This document shows, one piece after another, positions 23,221-30,667 of a stretch of 64,000 nt of DNA. Each line of letters starts with the position of its first letter. Within the stretch, counting starts at the first letter, position 1. A program made the position numbers and the translations under genes. This stretch comes from a virus: IMG/VR virus record IMGVR_UViG_3300037116_000081, positions 1 through 64,000 of that record, one strand, 5' to 3'. The notes beneath the pieces are model-generated. The model did no database searches and was not told the origin of the DNA. It saw only the letters and a program-made list of their open reading frames with translations.

Positions 23221-23721
23221 ATGGGCGCACTCTCGTTAGCAGACATCCAAAAAGACAAGCGCGATTGGGCAACGTCCTACGTTCCGCCAGAGCGGATCAT
23301 TCCGATCCATCGTCTCCCGATCACTGCGCTCGGCTCAGTTCTATCGCCGGCGTACGGGGTGCTGAATCAAACGCTGATAGTGACTTACACAGTGCGGGCG
23401 AATTGGGCGTGCCTTATAACTCACATCGTGCTCGGCTTCGCGGGACCCGCACCGGCTCCTCTGCCTGGTGACATTATCTGGTCGATTGACATTGATCGGA
23501 ATCTAGGGAGTATGGCGGGATACTTCGAGAAGGACTACGGGAATATCAACATGCCGCTCGGGAGCTTCACGCACGGCTGGATGTGGCCCGTAGAATTTCA
23601 GCACCGGGACAATGAAATCATCCGGGTCAAGGCGTACACGAATCAGAACGTCGCGACGGGTCCGGGCGCGTTCATCACAGCCGCTCTGATCGGCTACGAA
23701 TGGCCGGAGGATTCAGACTAA
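23221..23721 (+). CDS. Beta-sandwich virion protein
   Basis: 166 residues. IVTYTVRANWACLITHIVLG, PLPGDIIWSIDIDRN, WPVEFQHRDNEIIRVKAY and the closing ITAALIGYEWPE match the domain plan. Last of the run. Confidence 0.55.
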   Translation: MGALSLADIQKDKRDWATSYVPPERIIPIHRLPITALGSVLSPAYGVLNQTLIVTYTVRANWACLITHIVLGFAGPAPAPLPGDIIWSIDIDRNLGSMAGYFEKDYGNINMPLGSFTHGWMWPVEFQHRDNEIIRVKAYTNQNVATGPGAFITAALIGYEWPEDSD

Positions 23722-24584
23722 TGAAACGTTATCTTCTAGCGGCCGCTCTCGCCGTTTCTGCCTACGCACAGGTCCCCGCTCCGGATTGCATCGCCAGCTT
23801 CACTCTGAGCGCGGCGGGCTCCCAAACTGGCTTTGCGAACCAGGGCTGCATCTTTTGGAACATGACGTATCGAAACTTCGGTTTCACGGGGCTCTCTCTG
23901 ACTCTCCAGCAAGCTCCGGATGCGAACAACGCACCAGGTACGTGGAAGACTTTCGCGGGCACGGGCGAAGTGGGCTCGAATCCGTCAACGTCGATCACGG
24001 GCGCTTACTACACGATCATTGCATTGGATACCGATCTTGCGGCGTGGGTGCGAGTGACGCTCTCCGGACTAACAGGAACCGGCTTCGTTACCGGCTACGC
24101 CTTCGGGTACAAGACTTACCCCGGCGCGTCAGGCGGCGGTGGCGGCGGTGGCGGCTGTACATCTCCCTGCGTTGTCATTGGACCGGACGCTACGGGTGTG
24201 ACTCCTACTCAAGACCCGGTACAAATCGCGACTACGGACGGCTCCGGGAACGTGGTCCGTCCAATGTACTGCTCACTCAGTGCGCCGATCACGGTTACAG
24301 GGTCCGGGCTTACTCAGATCGTGGCGCTCAGTGGTGGACAGCAAATTGAGATTTGCAACATCTCCGTTTCCTTCGCGTCGGGCGTGGATTTCCAGCTCGA
24401 AACCGGCACAGGCTCAAATTGCGCGGGCGCGACTACCGCACTTACGGGCGTATACAAGACAGTGCTTACGGTCGCACTCGATTTCACCAGCGGCACACTG
24501 AACGGTGTTGTCTCTCAAGCCCTCTGCATCAACCTTGGCGCGGGCGTCACAGGCGGCGGCGTCGTAAACTACGGCCTGAGGTAA
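23721..24584 (+). CDS. Secreted beta-rich protein
   Basis: 287 residues. Signal peptide MKRYLLAAALAVSAYAQ with cleavage after AYA. Beta domain (FTLSAAGSQTGFANQG, TYRNFGFTGLSLTLQ), a Gly-rich hinge (about 142-150), then a second beta domain with paired cysteines. Probably exported; may be a spike or surface-exposed protein acting with the next gene. Confidence 0.6.
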   Translation: MKRYLLAAALAVSAYAQVPAPDCIASFTLSAAGSQTGFANQGCIFWNMTYRNFGFTGLSLTLQQAPDANNAPGTWKTFAGTGEVGSNPSTSITGAYYTIIALDTDLAAWVRVTLSGLTGTGFVTGYAFGYKTYPGASGGGGGGGGCTSPCVVIGPDATGVTPTQDPVQIATTDGSGNVVRPMYCSLSAPITVTGSGLTQIVALSGGQQIEICNISVSFASGVDFQLETGTGSNCAGATTALTGVYKTVLTVALDFTSGTLNGVVSQALCINLGAGVTGGGVVNYGLR

Positions 24585-24585
24585 A

Positions 24586-25986
24586 ATGCTAAATCTGAAA
24601 TCCAAGTGGGTTAAACTGTCTGCCGGTTTGATGGCCGGAGCTGCGCTTCTGTGGGCCTCAGGGATCGCGCCGCAAGCCTACAACCTGATCGTGGGCAACG
24701 GGACACCAGCCGGAAGAGGCAGCACGCTTAGCTTTCCAAACACGGCATCGGTGAGCTGGTCCTGTTCGACTACAGGCATTGTTACCACGTGCCTTGCGAC
24801 CGCATCCGGTGGCGGTGGAGGCAGCGGCGGGGGAATCGTCACGTATTCATCAGGCGCAGCATTGACGCCAGCCGGAACGCAATTCGTAGCTATCGGCGGC
24901 GGCGGGCAAGCATCCGCGACTGAATCTGACGTTGAGATCGGCGCTCCATCAGCCGCGACGATTAGCTCGATGTTTGTCAATCTCGACCTTCCTGCGGGAA
25001 CGGGTAATTCAATCGCGTTCATCTGGCGCAAGGCCGGGGCGGATCAAACTCTTACATGTACGATCTCCGGAGTTTCCGCGACGACCTGCAGCGACACGAC
25101 CCACAGCTTCACTGTGGCGCAGGGCGATTTGATCGACATCAAATTGGTTACGACAGGCACGGTCATTGTAGCTCCCGGCCTGACCATCGCGACGGCCTAC
25201 GGAGTCTCCGGATCGGCTGGGTATTTGACCATTCAGAATAACGGTACTCCACTCGCGCAAGAGCCGGTGTTGAATCTTACGGACGGCACGAACACGACGA
25301 TGGTCTGTGCCGACAATCCAGGTGTTGCAACAAACTGCCAAGTCAACGCATCGGGCGGAGGCGGTGGCACTTTCTCCGCTCTTCCGCCGTACTTGTATGA
25401 CGGCACTAATTATTTCGCGCCTTCCTCCGCAGTTGTCAAGCCTGTGCCGGGTAACTTCACATGGCAGAATCAAGGCGGTGCTACGAACACGACCACTGCG
25501 AACGGGGCGATCTATCTGCTAGGGACAAACGGGAGCCTTGACAACCGATTCTATGAAGAAGCTTGTCCGGGAAGCACCCCTTACACAATCACGGTTGCAT
25601 TCATGCCCCAATTAACGGCTAACACTTTCGCTTGGCTGGGTTTTGGATTCCGTGATCCCGTCGCCGGGAGACTTGAATATATGGCGCTGGAAGGCAACGG
25701 GGCTCAGATCGAAGTTGCTTTATGGGGCTCGATTGCGGGTTTTGCTGGACGAAGCGCTAACAGGTCAGTAGCAGCGGTTCCTTCTGTTCTGTGGTTTAGG
25801 GTGGGGAATGACGGTACAAATCTAACTTTTTCCTGGAGCGTAGACGGTATCAATTTCTTTCAAATACTGGCCGATCCAATCTCCGGCGGTTTTCTGAACG
25901 CCACTCCTACACAATGCGGGTTCTTCTTGGTTAACAACGATTCGAGCCCTGCAATCAGCGCGATGACAGTCTTGAGTGTCCAATGA
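24586..25986 (+). CDS. Secreted fibre-like protein with lectin-type C-terminus
   Basis: 466 residues. N-terminal hydrophobic segment (LSAGLMAGAALLWASG) as signal or anchor, two Gly-rich hinges (about 75-85 and 260-270) separating beta domains, and a C-terminal beta-sandwich (FAWLGFGFRDPVAGRLEYMA, LWFRVGNDGTNLTFSWSVDG, CGFFLVNN) of concanavalin-like appearance. A carbohydrate-binding fibre is likely. Confidence 0.55.
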   Translation: MLNLKSKWVKLSAGLMAGAALLWASGIAPQAYNLIVGNGTPAGRGSTLSFPNTASVSWSCSTTGIVTTCLATASGGGGGSGGGIVTYSSGAALTPAGTQFVAIGGGGQASATESDVEIGAPSAATISSMFVNLDLPAGTGNSIAFIWRKAGADQTLTCTISGVSATTCSDTTHSFTVAQGDLIDIKLVTTGTVIVAPGLTIATAYGVSGSAGYLTIQNNGTPLAQEPVLNLTDGTNTTMVCADNPGVATNCQVNASGGGGGTFSALPPYLYDGTNYFAPSSAVVKPVPGNFTWQNQGGATNTTTANGAIYLLGTNGSLDNRFYEEACPGSTPYTITVAFMPQLTANTFAWLGFGFRDPVAGRLEYMALEGNGAQIEVALWGSIAGFAGRSANRSVAAVPSVLWFRVGNDGTNLTFSWSVDGINFFQILADPISGGFLNATPTQCGFFLVNNDSSPAISAMTVLSVQ

Positions 25987-26162
25987 AAATGTTCCTTTCA
26001 AACAATCCTGACGTAGCCGAACTCTTAGGCGCTGGGCTCATCGCTCTGTTCTTCATGCTGGGCGACTACTACGCTTCACGTGTGGAAGGCGGGTACACGA
26101 TCGCGCGGTCAGTGGAAACGATTCGCGATATGTCGGCTTCAGTTCAAGAGGGCACACCATGA
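25983..26162 (+). CDS. 59-residue single-pass membrane protein
   Basis: One helix (ELLGAGLIALFFMLGDYY), then a short soluble tail. ATGA overlaps with the fibre gene before and the mini-ORF after. Opens the lysis region; function unknown. Confidence 0.55.
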   Translation: MKMFLSNNPDVAELLGAGLIALFFMLGDYYASRVEGGYTIARSVETIRDMSASVQEGTP

Positions 26163-26269
26163 AGTTGAGAGGCTGGATACTCATGGCTCTCTGGAGTGGT
26201 TTCTACAGAAGCATCTTGCGTTTTGTGCCGCACTGGAATTGCGGCACGGAGAAAGGTCGATCCGAATGA
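26159..26269 (+). CDS. Mini-ORF spanning element E10
   Basis: 36 codons: ATGA overlap with the gene before, passage through E10 (SILRFVPHWNCGTEKGR), and ATGA overlap with the holin-like gene after. The peptide shares the SILRFV-x-HW frame with other element mini-ORFs. Confidence 0.5.
   Translation: MKLRGWILMALWSGFYRSILRFVPHWNCGTEKGRSE
26225..26247. repeat. Palindromic junction element E10
   Basis: Stem GTGCCGC/GCGGCAC, loop ACTGGAATT. The flank GGAGAAAGG is the SD for the gene at 26266. Confidence 0.87.
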
Positions 26270-26520
26270 ACGATAATCCGCTAGGCCCATTGCAGGGCAC
26301 ATCGAGTCAGCAGTTCCACCTGAACACGCTGGATTTCCAGAAAGTCGGCCGCATGGTGCTAGTGCAGATCATCGGGCTCGGCCTGACGCTCGGGGTTCCG
26401 TGGTTGCTGAAGCTTTCCTACGTGTGGAAGGGCCACGATTACACGCCAGATGTCCTGATCGTGGTGAACTGCGTAGCTGAACTGGGGAGACGTTTTCTGA
26501 CCGGGGCACCGAAGACCTGA
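26266..26520 (+). CDS. Holin-like membrane protein, paralogue of 46593-46847
   Basis: 84 residues, about 80 percent identical to the minus-strand protein at 46593-46847. Two helices (VLVQIIGLGLTLGVPWLLKL and DVLIVVNCVAELGRRFL) with a charged N-terminus. Size, topology and the nearby muramidase suggest a holin; not proven. Confidence 0.55.
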   Translation: MNDNPLGPLQGTSSQQFHLNTLDFQKVGRMVLVQIIGLGLTLGVPWLLKLSYVWKGHDYTPDVLIVVNCVAELGRRFLTGAPKT

Positions 26521-26529
26521 AAGGAACCC

Positions 26530-26685
26530 ATGAAAGATATCATTCAACGAGTGCTGCTTGAACAGACGAACCTCTCGGACGCAAAGGCGGAGTATGTGGC
26601 ACGGGAAATCGTGAACGCGTTGGGGCCTTACGCGCGGAACGATGATATCGGCAGCAGAACCGAGTACGCGGAGTCCGCAACTTAA
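26530..26685 (+). CDS. 51-residue helical protein
   Basis: SD AAGGAAC. Helical (QRVLLEQTNLSDAKAEYVAREIVNAL is the main segment, here only partly quoted by position 5-30). No motif recognised; lies within the lysis region. Confidence 0.45.
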   Translation: MKDIIQRVLLEQTNLSDAKAEYVAREIVNALGPYARNDDIGSRTEYAESAT

Positions 26686-26697
26686 AAGTAGAGGCGT

Positions 26698-27105
26698 GTG
26701 TTAACCTTGATGTTGAATCCGTTCGCTGATTACCACTTCATCTTTGATATCATCTCTGGCGTTGCGGTTGTCGCGGGCTCCTACTTCGGGCTCATGATAA
26801 AGAACGCGCTCGGGGCCATCCGGCTAGAGCAGGCCAACGCGAAGTCCGAACTACTCTTACAGCAATCGCACACGAAAGCAGAACTACTCGCCCATCAGAA
26901 CGAAGTCAAAGAGGAAATGCTCGAACAGCATGACGTGGTTGTCGAAGGGCAGCACGATTTAAGGGCCGAGTTTGTGGATAAACACGCTGAAAACAAACAA
27001 TCTCTTGCGGTTCACCTCAATGACGATGACCGCCGATTTGAAGCCTTGAACACAGTGCTGGCGCGGATCGATAAGACGGTCGAGAAGATAGCCAACGGGC
27101 ACTGA
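26698..27105 (+). CDS. Membrane-anchored coiled-coil protein
   Basis: 135 residues (GTG; an ATG 12 bases later is possible). One N-terminal helix (IISGVAVVAGSYFGLMI), then a long coiled coil (about 35-130). Architecture matches lysis accessory proteins such as XhlA- or spanin-like factors. Confidence 0.5.
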   Translation: MLTLMLNPFADYHFIFDIISGVAVVAGSYFGLMIKNALGAIRLEQANAKSELLLQQSHTKAELLAHQNEVKEEMLEQHDVVVEGQHDLRAEFVDKHAENKQSLAVHLNDDDRRFEALNTVLARIDKTVEKIANGH

Positions 27106-27122
27106 CGACAGCCCAACCTTTG

Positions 27123-27147
27123 GGCGGGGATACTCCAGATCCCCGCC
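27123..27147. repeat. Palindromic junction element E11 (class B)
   Basis: Stem GGCGGGGA/TCCCCGCC; both arms changed together at the innermost pair relative to the class B consensus. Loop TACTCCAGA. After the stop at 27105. Confidence 0.83.
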
Positions 27148-27227
27148 GACACCTGACTGAGCACATTTGAACAGTATCAAAACCCCTGAACTGGGGTATA
27201 CTCCAATCTGAAGAGGAGAAAACGAAA

Positions 27228-27521
27228 ATGTCTACCAAGCCTGTTCCAGCAACGGATAAAAACGAGAAAACCATCTCGGTGAACGTGGAAGGAAAATCGC
27301 GCCAAGTCGTCATTCAGCGGCACGAAACCACCACACACATTCTCGATCGGCTGAACCTGAAGGGCTATCAGCTCTCCATGGGGCCGAGCACGCCACAGAA
27401 AACTAACGTGCTCAACGCCGGCGATATCGTTTTTGACAACGTAGTAGAAAACGAAGGGCTCGTCGCGACTGCGGTTCCGCCTGTCGGAAGACCTGCGCAA
27501 CCTCAGCCCGTCAAAAAGTAG
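27228..27521 (+). CDS. Small beta-grasp-like protein
   Basis: 97 residues, SD GAGGAG. KTISVNVEGKSRQVVIQRHE, THILDRLNLKGYQLSMGP and DIVFDNVVENEGLVATAV give a beta-beta-alpha-beta order compatible with a ubiquitin-like fold (similar in pattern to multiubiquitin domains). It ends QPVKK rather than Gly-Gly. Tentative. Confidence 0.45.
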   Translation: MSTKPVPATDKNEKTISVNVEGKSRQVVIQRHETTTHILDRLNLKGYQLSMGPSTPQKTNVLNAGDIVFDNVVENEGLVATAVPPVGRPAQPQPVKK

Positions 27522-27526
27522 GGACT

Positions 27527-27730
27527 ATGTTCCCTGCCTTTCTGATCCAGATTGTCATTTGCCTCATCATCGTGGGGCTCCTGCTGTACGTGGTCAACCT
27601 TCTGCCGATTGAGCCGAACATCAAGCAGATTATCCGGGTGGTGGTGATTGTGTTCGTTGTCATCTGGTTACTCTATGCTTTGATGGGTGCGGCTCCTATG
27701 GCTCCTATGAGTTTGCCCCTTAGACGTTGA
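27527..27730 (+). CDS. Two-helix membrane protein (Thivi_2564-like)
   Basis: 67 residues: FLIQIVICLIIVGLLLYVV, NLLPIEPNIKQIIRVVVIV and IWLLYALMG match the pattern of the small Thivi_2564-type membrane family. Possible second holin/antiholin of this lysis region. Confidence 0.5.
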   Translation: MFPAFLIQIVICLIIVGLLLYVVNLLPIEPNIKQIIRVVVIVFVVIWLLYALMGAAPMAPMSLPLRR

Positions 27731-27762
27731 ATCACAGCCGGCTTTAGGCGTATACTTCTGAC

Positions 27763-27819
27763 ATGAGCATCCTCCGTTTCGTGCGGCATTGGAGTAGCCG
27801 CACGGAGGGCTGTCGATGA
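27763..27819 (+). CDS. Mini-ORF spanning element E12
   Basis: 18 codons, MSILRFVRHWSSRTEGCR, ending in a TGA that overlaps the ATG of the methylase gene (ATGA). The peptide matches the mini-ORFs at E10, E14 and E16 in frame and sequence. Confidence 0.55.
   Translation: MSILRFVRHWSSRTEGCR
27780..27804. repeat. Palindromic junction element E12
   Basis: Stem CGTGCGGC/GCCGCACG, loop ATTGGAGTA. The flank CGGAGGG is the SD for the gene at 27816. Confidence 0.88.
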
Positions 27820-28232
27820 CACCGACCTTGCAGGCGCGATCTGTACACTTCAGCTCCTCATCAGACCGTTGGGCCACCCCGCGGGCCGTTTACGATGCGC
27901 TCGACGCGGAGTTTGCTTTTGATTTTGACCCATGCCCGTTAGATGGAAGCGCAGACGGCCTAGCCAGCCTGTTTACGGAGTGGCGTGGAAGGCGGGTATT
28001 CTGCAACCCTCCGTATGGCCCCGGCCTCGGAAAGTGGCTGGAACGTGGCCTAGAAGCCGAACTAGCAGTCTTCCTCGTCCCTGCCCGCACTGATACGCGC
28101 TGGTTCCATGACATCGTGCTACCAAAAGCGGTGGAGATACGATTCCTGAAGGGCCGCCTGACATTCGGAGATGCCGTCAACCCGGCCCCGTTTCCTAGTA
28201 TGGTAGTGATATTCCAGAGGGCAGGTCGATGA
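27816..28232 (+). CDS. dam: Phage-type Dam N6-adenine methyltransferase
   Basis: 138 residues. WATPRAVYDALDAEFAFDFDPCP and the catalytic FCNPPYGPGLGKW (NPPY) are typical of the small phage Dam family, with VEIRFLKGRLTFG downstream. Transfers a methyl group from SAM to adenine N6; in phages it protects DNA from restriction or marks it. Unusual place, inside the lysis cassette. Confidence 0.85.
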   Translation: MTPTLQARSVHFSSSSDRWATPRAVYDALDAEFAFDFDPCPLDGSADGLASLFTEWRGRRVFCNPPYGPGLGKWLERGLEAELAVFLVPARTDTRWFHDIVLPKAVEIRFLKGRLTFGDAVNPAPFPSMVVIFQRAGR

Positions 28233-28384
28233 CCCGGCTGCTACTCGCGGTGTGGTGGTCTGCCGCTGGTTGGATTGCCATGTGCGCGGGTGTTAGCTGG
28301 ATTCTTTTTAACGGTTGGTTGCGGAAGACAGTTCAAACTCTTGGGCGGGGCTACTCCAAGTGCCCCGCCGAAACCCCAAAGTAG
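28229..28384 (+). CDS. 51-residue membrane peptide with element-encoded end
   Basis: Begins MTRLLLAVWWSAAGWIAM, one or two helices; the last 15 residues (TLGRGYSKCPAETPK) come from element E13. ATGA overlap with the methylase gene. Possible small lysis or spanin partner. Confidence 0.5.
   Translation: MTRLLLAVWWSAAGWIAMCAGVSWILFNGWLRKTVQTLGRGYSKCPAETPK
28344..28369. repeat. Palindromic junction element E13 (class B)
   Basis: Stem GGCGGGGC/GCCCCGCC, loop TACTCCAAGT. Inside the 3' end of the gene at 28229-28384. Confidence 0.86.
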
Positions 28385-28387
28385 CGT

Positions 28388-28546
28388 ATGACACTACAGG
28401 TCTGTGACGTATGCCGATTAGTAGACGGAGACTTGTCAGTGAAGTTGTGCGACTGGTGCCAATCCTGTAAAGCGTGGATATGTCAGAAGGACTGGAATAA
28501 CTGGCCCCGGCGCTCGCTCGCGGCTATTCGGAGAATGAGACAATGA
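28388..28546 (+). CDS. 52-residue zinc-binding protein
   Basis: CDVC, CDWCQSC and a later Cys give a compact zinc site, followed by a Trp/Arg-rich end. Its stop overlaps the lysozyme start (ATGA). Function unknown. Confidence 0.5.
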   Translation: MTLQVCDVCRLVDGDLSVKLCDWCQSCKAWICQKDWNNWPRRSLAAIRRMRQ

Positions 28547-29163
28547 ACCCCCTCGGCACACCAGCTTACTTACCAGGCATCGACGTTTCGCACTTCCAGG
28601 GAGTCATAGACTGGCAGCGCGTGAAAGCGGCGGGCATCGGATTCGCATTTATCAAGGCGACGGATGGGACAGGCTTTGTGGACCCGCAACTGAACTACAA
28701 TGCTCTTGCTTGCCAAGCGCTGAGTATCCCGTTCGGGCTTTACCATTTCTTCCGGCCCACCGCGGACTCTGCGTCACAGGCTCAGTTTTTCCTGGCCAAC
28801 ACCAAGCCCTATACCCCGTTGCTTCCGCCTGCGCTTGATCTGGAACTCGGCCCGGTGACAACGAGTCAAGCGGCTACATGGCTCGACATCGTAGACGTGG
28901 CGCTTGGCCGCGAATCTCTGGTGTACACTGCCCCGGCTTTCGCGGCCGAGAATTTTAACGGCGAAAACTCAGGACTGATCAGCGTCTATCCCCTCTGGAT
29001 TGCAGAGTACACAACCAAACCTGCCCCAACTGTGCCGGCCGCGTGGGAAGATTGGGAATTCTGGCAGCACACCCCGAGTGGACAAGTTGACGGAGTACCG
29101 AATGCAGTAGACTTAGATTGGTTCCATGGAACAGCCGACGATTTAAGGGCATGGGTGAAATGA
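28543..29163 (+). CDS. GH25 muramidase (endolysin)
   Basis: 206 residues. GIDVSHFQGVIDWQRVKAAG, GFAFIKATDGTGFVDPQLNYN, FGLYHFFRP, PALDLELG, LWIAEYTTKPAP and FWQHTPSGQVDG are the landmarks of GH25 lysozymes; the DxE in PALDLELG is catalytic. It cleaves the glycan strands of peptidoglycan at lysis. No cell-wall-binding domain. Distinct from the GH24 enzyme at 43250. Confidence 0.9.
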   Translation: MNPLGTPAYLPGIDVSHFQGVIDWQRVKAAGIGFAFIKATDGTGFVDPQLNYNALACQALSIPFGLYHFFRPTADSASQAQFFLANTKPYTPLLPPALDLELGPVTTSQAATWLDIVDVALGRESLVYTAPAFAAENFNGENSGLISVYPLWIAEYTTKPAPTVPAAWEDWEFWQHTPSGQVDGVPNAVDLDWFHGTADDLRAWVK

Positions 29164-29222
29164 CCGCGAGCATTTTGCGTTTCGTTTTGCACTGGGGTAG
29201 CAGGACGCTGGGAGATCGATGA
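29160..29222 (+). CDS. Mini-ORF spanning element E14
   Basis: 20 codons, beginning MTASILRFVLHWGSRT; its start overlaps the lysozyme stop (ATGA) and its TGA abuts the next ATG. Confidence 0.55.
   Translation: MTASILRFVLHWGSRTLGDR
29183..29207. repeat. Palindromic junction element E14
   Basis: Stem CGTTTTGC/GCAGGACG with G-U pairs, loop ACTGGGGTA. The flank GGGAGA provides an SD. Confidence 0.83.
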
Positions 29223-29600
29223 ATGGCGACTAAGCGTAAACAAGTTCGACCCACGAAAGGGGAACCCGCTCAACCGTCTCCCGCTGGTTTTGAAGCATGG
29301 GCTATTATCGAAATCTTTGGCCACCAGAAATACGCGGGCAAGGTTTCGGAGTTCGCAATCGGCGGGTGTAATTTCGTGCGCGTCGATGTTCCCGAGCTGC
29401 CCACGCGCCGTCCACAGGAACCGGCCATGCCCGCGTTTACCAAGCTCTTTGGAAACGGAGCCGTGTATTCGATCACGCTTGTATCTGAGGACGTGGCCCG
29501 CGCGGTCGCTGCGACGATCCGGCCAGAGCCGCTCAACGTTTACATCCCGATAATCCCTGACCGCCAGTTGCGCTCCGGAGACGAGGACGGATTTCAGTGA
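29223..29600 (+). CDS. Acidic-tail protein, inverted paralogue of 33789-34175
   Basis: 125 residues, about 85 percent identical to the minus-strand protein at 33789-34175. Core FEAWAIIEIFGHQKYAGKVS, EFAIGGCNFVRVDVPELP, AVYSITLVSEDVARAVAA, then an acidic end (SGDEDGFQ). This sequence is often found in phages as a small conserved protein of unknown role; the two copies here imply separate use in each gene block. Confidence 0.65.
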   Translation: MATKRKQVRPTKGEPAQPSPAGFEAWAIIEIFGHQKYAGKVSEFAIGGCNFVRVDVPELPTRRPQEPAMPAFTKLFGNGAVYSITLVSEDVARAVAATIRPEPLNVYIPIIPDRQLRSGDEDGFQ

Positions 29601-29668
29601 TGTCGCCGACCGTTCGGAATCTTGGGCAGGGCTACTTCAGTGCCCTGCCGACAGCCCCTGGAACCTGA
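29600..29668 (+). CDS. Mini-ORF spanning element E15
   Basis: 22 codons with NLGQGYFSALPTAPGT; the ATG overlaps the previous stop (TGATG). The mini-ORF at E20 encodes PLGQGYSSALPITPGN, so the class B frame is conserved too. Confidence 0.5.
   Translation: MSPTVRNLGQGYFSALPTAPGT
29625..29649. repeat. Palindromic junction element E15 (class B)
   Basis: Stem GGCAGGGC/GCCCTGCC, loop TACTTCAGT. Confidence 0.86.
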
Positions 29669-29676
29669 AAAGATTC

Positions 29677-30210
29677 GTGTACCTCTACTACCAACCCCGG
29701 CGAAGAAGAGGCTTCGGTGATCTCTCAACCGTTGCGGCCGCGATTCAGCAAATTGAAGGTTGGGCGCCCGGTACACGATCTTACCGCAATAACAATCCTG
29801 GGAACCTGATGTACGCGGGGCAACCCGGCGCGACTGGCCAAGATCCTCAAGGCTTCGCAATCTTTCCGGATTATCAAACCGGGCTCACGGCGCTCGACAA
29901 TCAAATCACACTCGACGCTTCGCGCGGCCAGACCATTTCGCAGTTCACGTCCATCTATGCCCCGGCGTCAGACGGAAATAACCCCACGTCGTATGCGGCG
30001 CAAATAGCTTCAGCGGCCGGCCTCTCACCTTCAGACTCACTTTCAGCAGCAATCGCGGGCTCCAGCTCGGCGCCCGACGTTTCAAGCGGTATGGATCTCT
30101 CATCGCTGTTTCCGTCGCTCAGCCTTCCGTCAATCGACTTCACGGACCCGACGACAATTGCCGTAACGGTGGGGATCGGCCTGGCGCTGGCGTGGGCACT
30201 GAATGCGTAA
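29677..30210 (+). CDS. Lysozyme-like virion protein with tail anchor
   Basis: 177 residues, GTG start. The N-terminus RRRRGFGDLST resembles the operon's Gly-motif; residues 15-110 (AIQQIEGWAPGTRSYRNNNP, GNLMYAG, FAIFPDYQTGLTALDNQI) resemble phage lysozyme/transglycosylase-like domains with the NNNPGNL signature; a Ser-rich linker and a C-terminal helix (TIAVTVGIGLALAWALNA). Probably a virion-bound peptidoglycan hydrolase for entry. Confidence 0.65.
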   Translation: MYLYYQPRRRRGFGDLSTVAAAIQQIEGWAPGTRSYRNNNPGNLMYAGQPGATGQDPQGFAIFPDYQTGLTALDNQITLDASRGQTISQFTSIYAPASDGNNPTSYAAQIASAAGLSPSDSLSAAIAGSSSAPDVSSGMDLSSLFPSLSLPSIDFTDPTTIAVTVGIGLALAWALNA

Positions 30211-30271
30211 CTCTTTTCGTTTTGTGCTGCCCTGGAGTAGCAGCACGGAGAATGGTCGGCAAAGGGGGTGA
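30203..30271 (+). CDS. Mini-ORF spanning element E16
   Basis: 22 codons, beginning MRNSFRFVLPWSSSTENG; it starts inside the end of the gene before and its TGA overlaps the next ATG (TGATG). Confidence 0.5.
   Translation: MRNSFRFVLPWSSSTENGRQRG
30224..30246. repeat. Palindromic junction element E16
   Basis: Stem GTGCTGC/GCAGCAC, loop CCTGGAGTA. Confidence 0.86.
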
Positions 30272-30378
30272 TGCACTTTGCAATCTGCGCACTTTGCGGC
30301 GGCTACCATGCAATCGGATGCTGTCCAACCCCGCAGTTTTGCCCGCGCGTGGACGTGGTAGCGCTAGCGGGCCGGTAA
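30271..30378 (+). CDS. 35-residue zinc-ribbon peptide
   Basis: CALCGGYHAIGCCPTPQFC holds enough Cys/His for one zinc. It is flanked by element E16 and E17, and preceded by AAAGGGGG as SD. One of several tiny zinc proteins closing the operon. Confidence 0.45.
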   Translation: MHFAICALCGGYHAIGCCPTPQFCPRVDVVALAGR

Positions 30379-30401
30379 AACCACGATCTCCCAACCTCTT
30401 G

Positions 30402-30426
30402 GGCGGGGCTATTCCAGTGCCCCGCC
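30402..30426. repeat. Palindromic junction element E17 (class B)
   Basis: Stem GGCGGGGC/GCCCCGCC, loop TATTCCAGT. Between 30378 and promoter 30452. Confidence 0.86.
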
Positions 30427-30451
30427 GATAGCCCCTATAGTACTTTCCAAC

Positions 30452-30480
30452 TTGAATTAAACTGGTGTGTGCAGTAGACT
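30452..30480 (+). promoter_or_regulatory. Rightward promoter (TTGAAT-N17-TAGACT)
   Basis: -35 at 30452-30457, -10 at 30475-30480. A GTG begins 7 bases later (30488), matching the leaderless spacing of the minus-strand promoters. Confidence 0.55.
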
Positions 30481-30487
30481 CTTTATC

Positions 30488-30667
30488 GTGCCCGAAGAAC
30501 TTGACGACACCAACGAACTCTGCCCTGAATGCGGAGAGTCGATTAATGAGTGCGAGTGCGACGACGACGATATTTGCTGTGAAGAGTGCGGAGAGCTGCT
30601 GGCTGAATGCATCTGCGATCCAGACGAAGACGGCGAAGGAGACGAGGACAACGATGAAATCAGCTAA
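30488..30667 (+). CDS. Acidic double zinc-knuckle protein
   Basis: 59 residues. CPECGESINECEC and CCEECGELLAECIC are two four-Cys knuckles in a very acidic chain (DDDD, EDGEGDEDNDE). I chose the GTG at 30488 for its leaderless spacing; a GTG at 30467 would lie inside the promoter. Possibly a DNA mimic or regulator; unknown. Confidence 0.55.
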   Translation: MPEELDDTNELCPECGESINECECDDDDICCEECGELLAECICDPDEDGEGDEDNDEIS

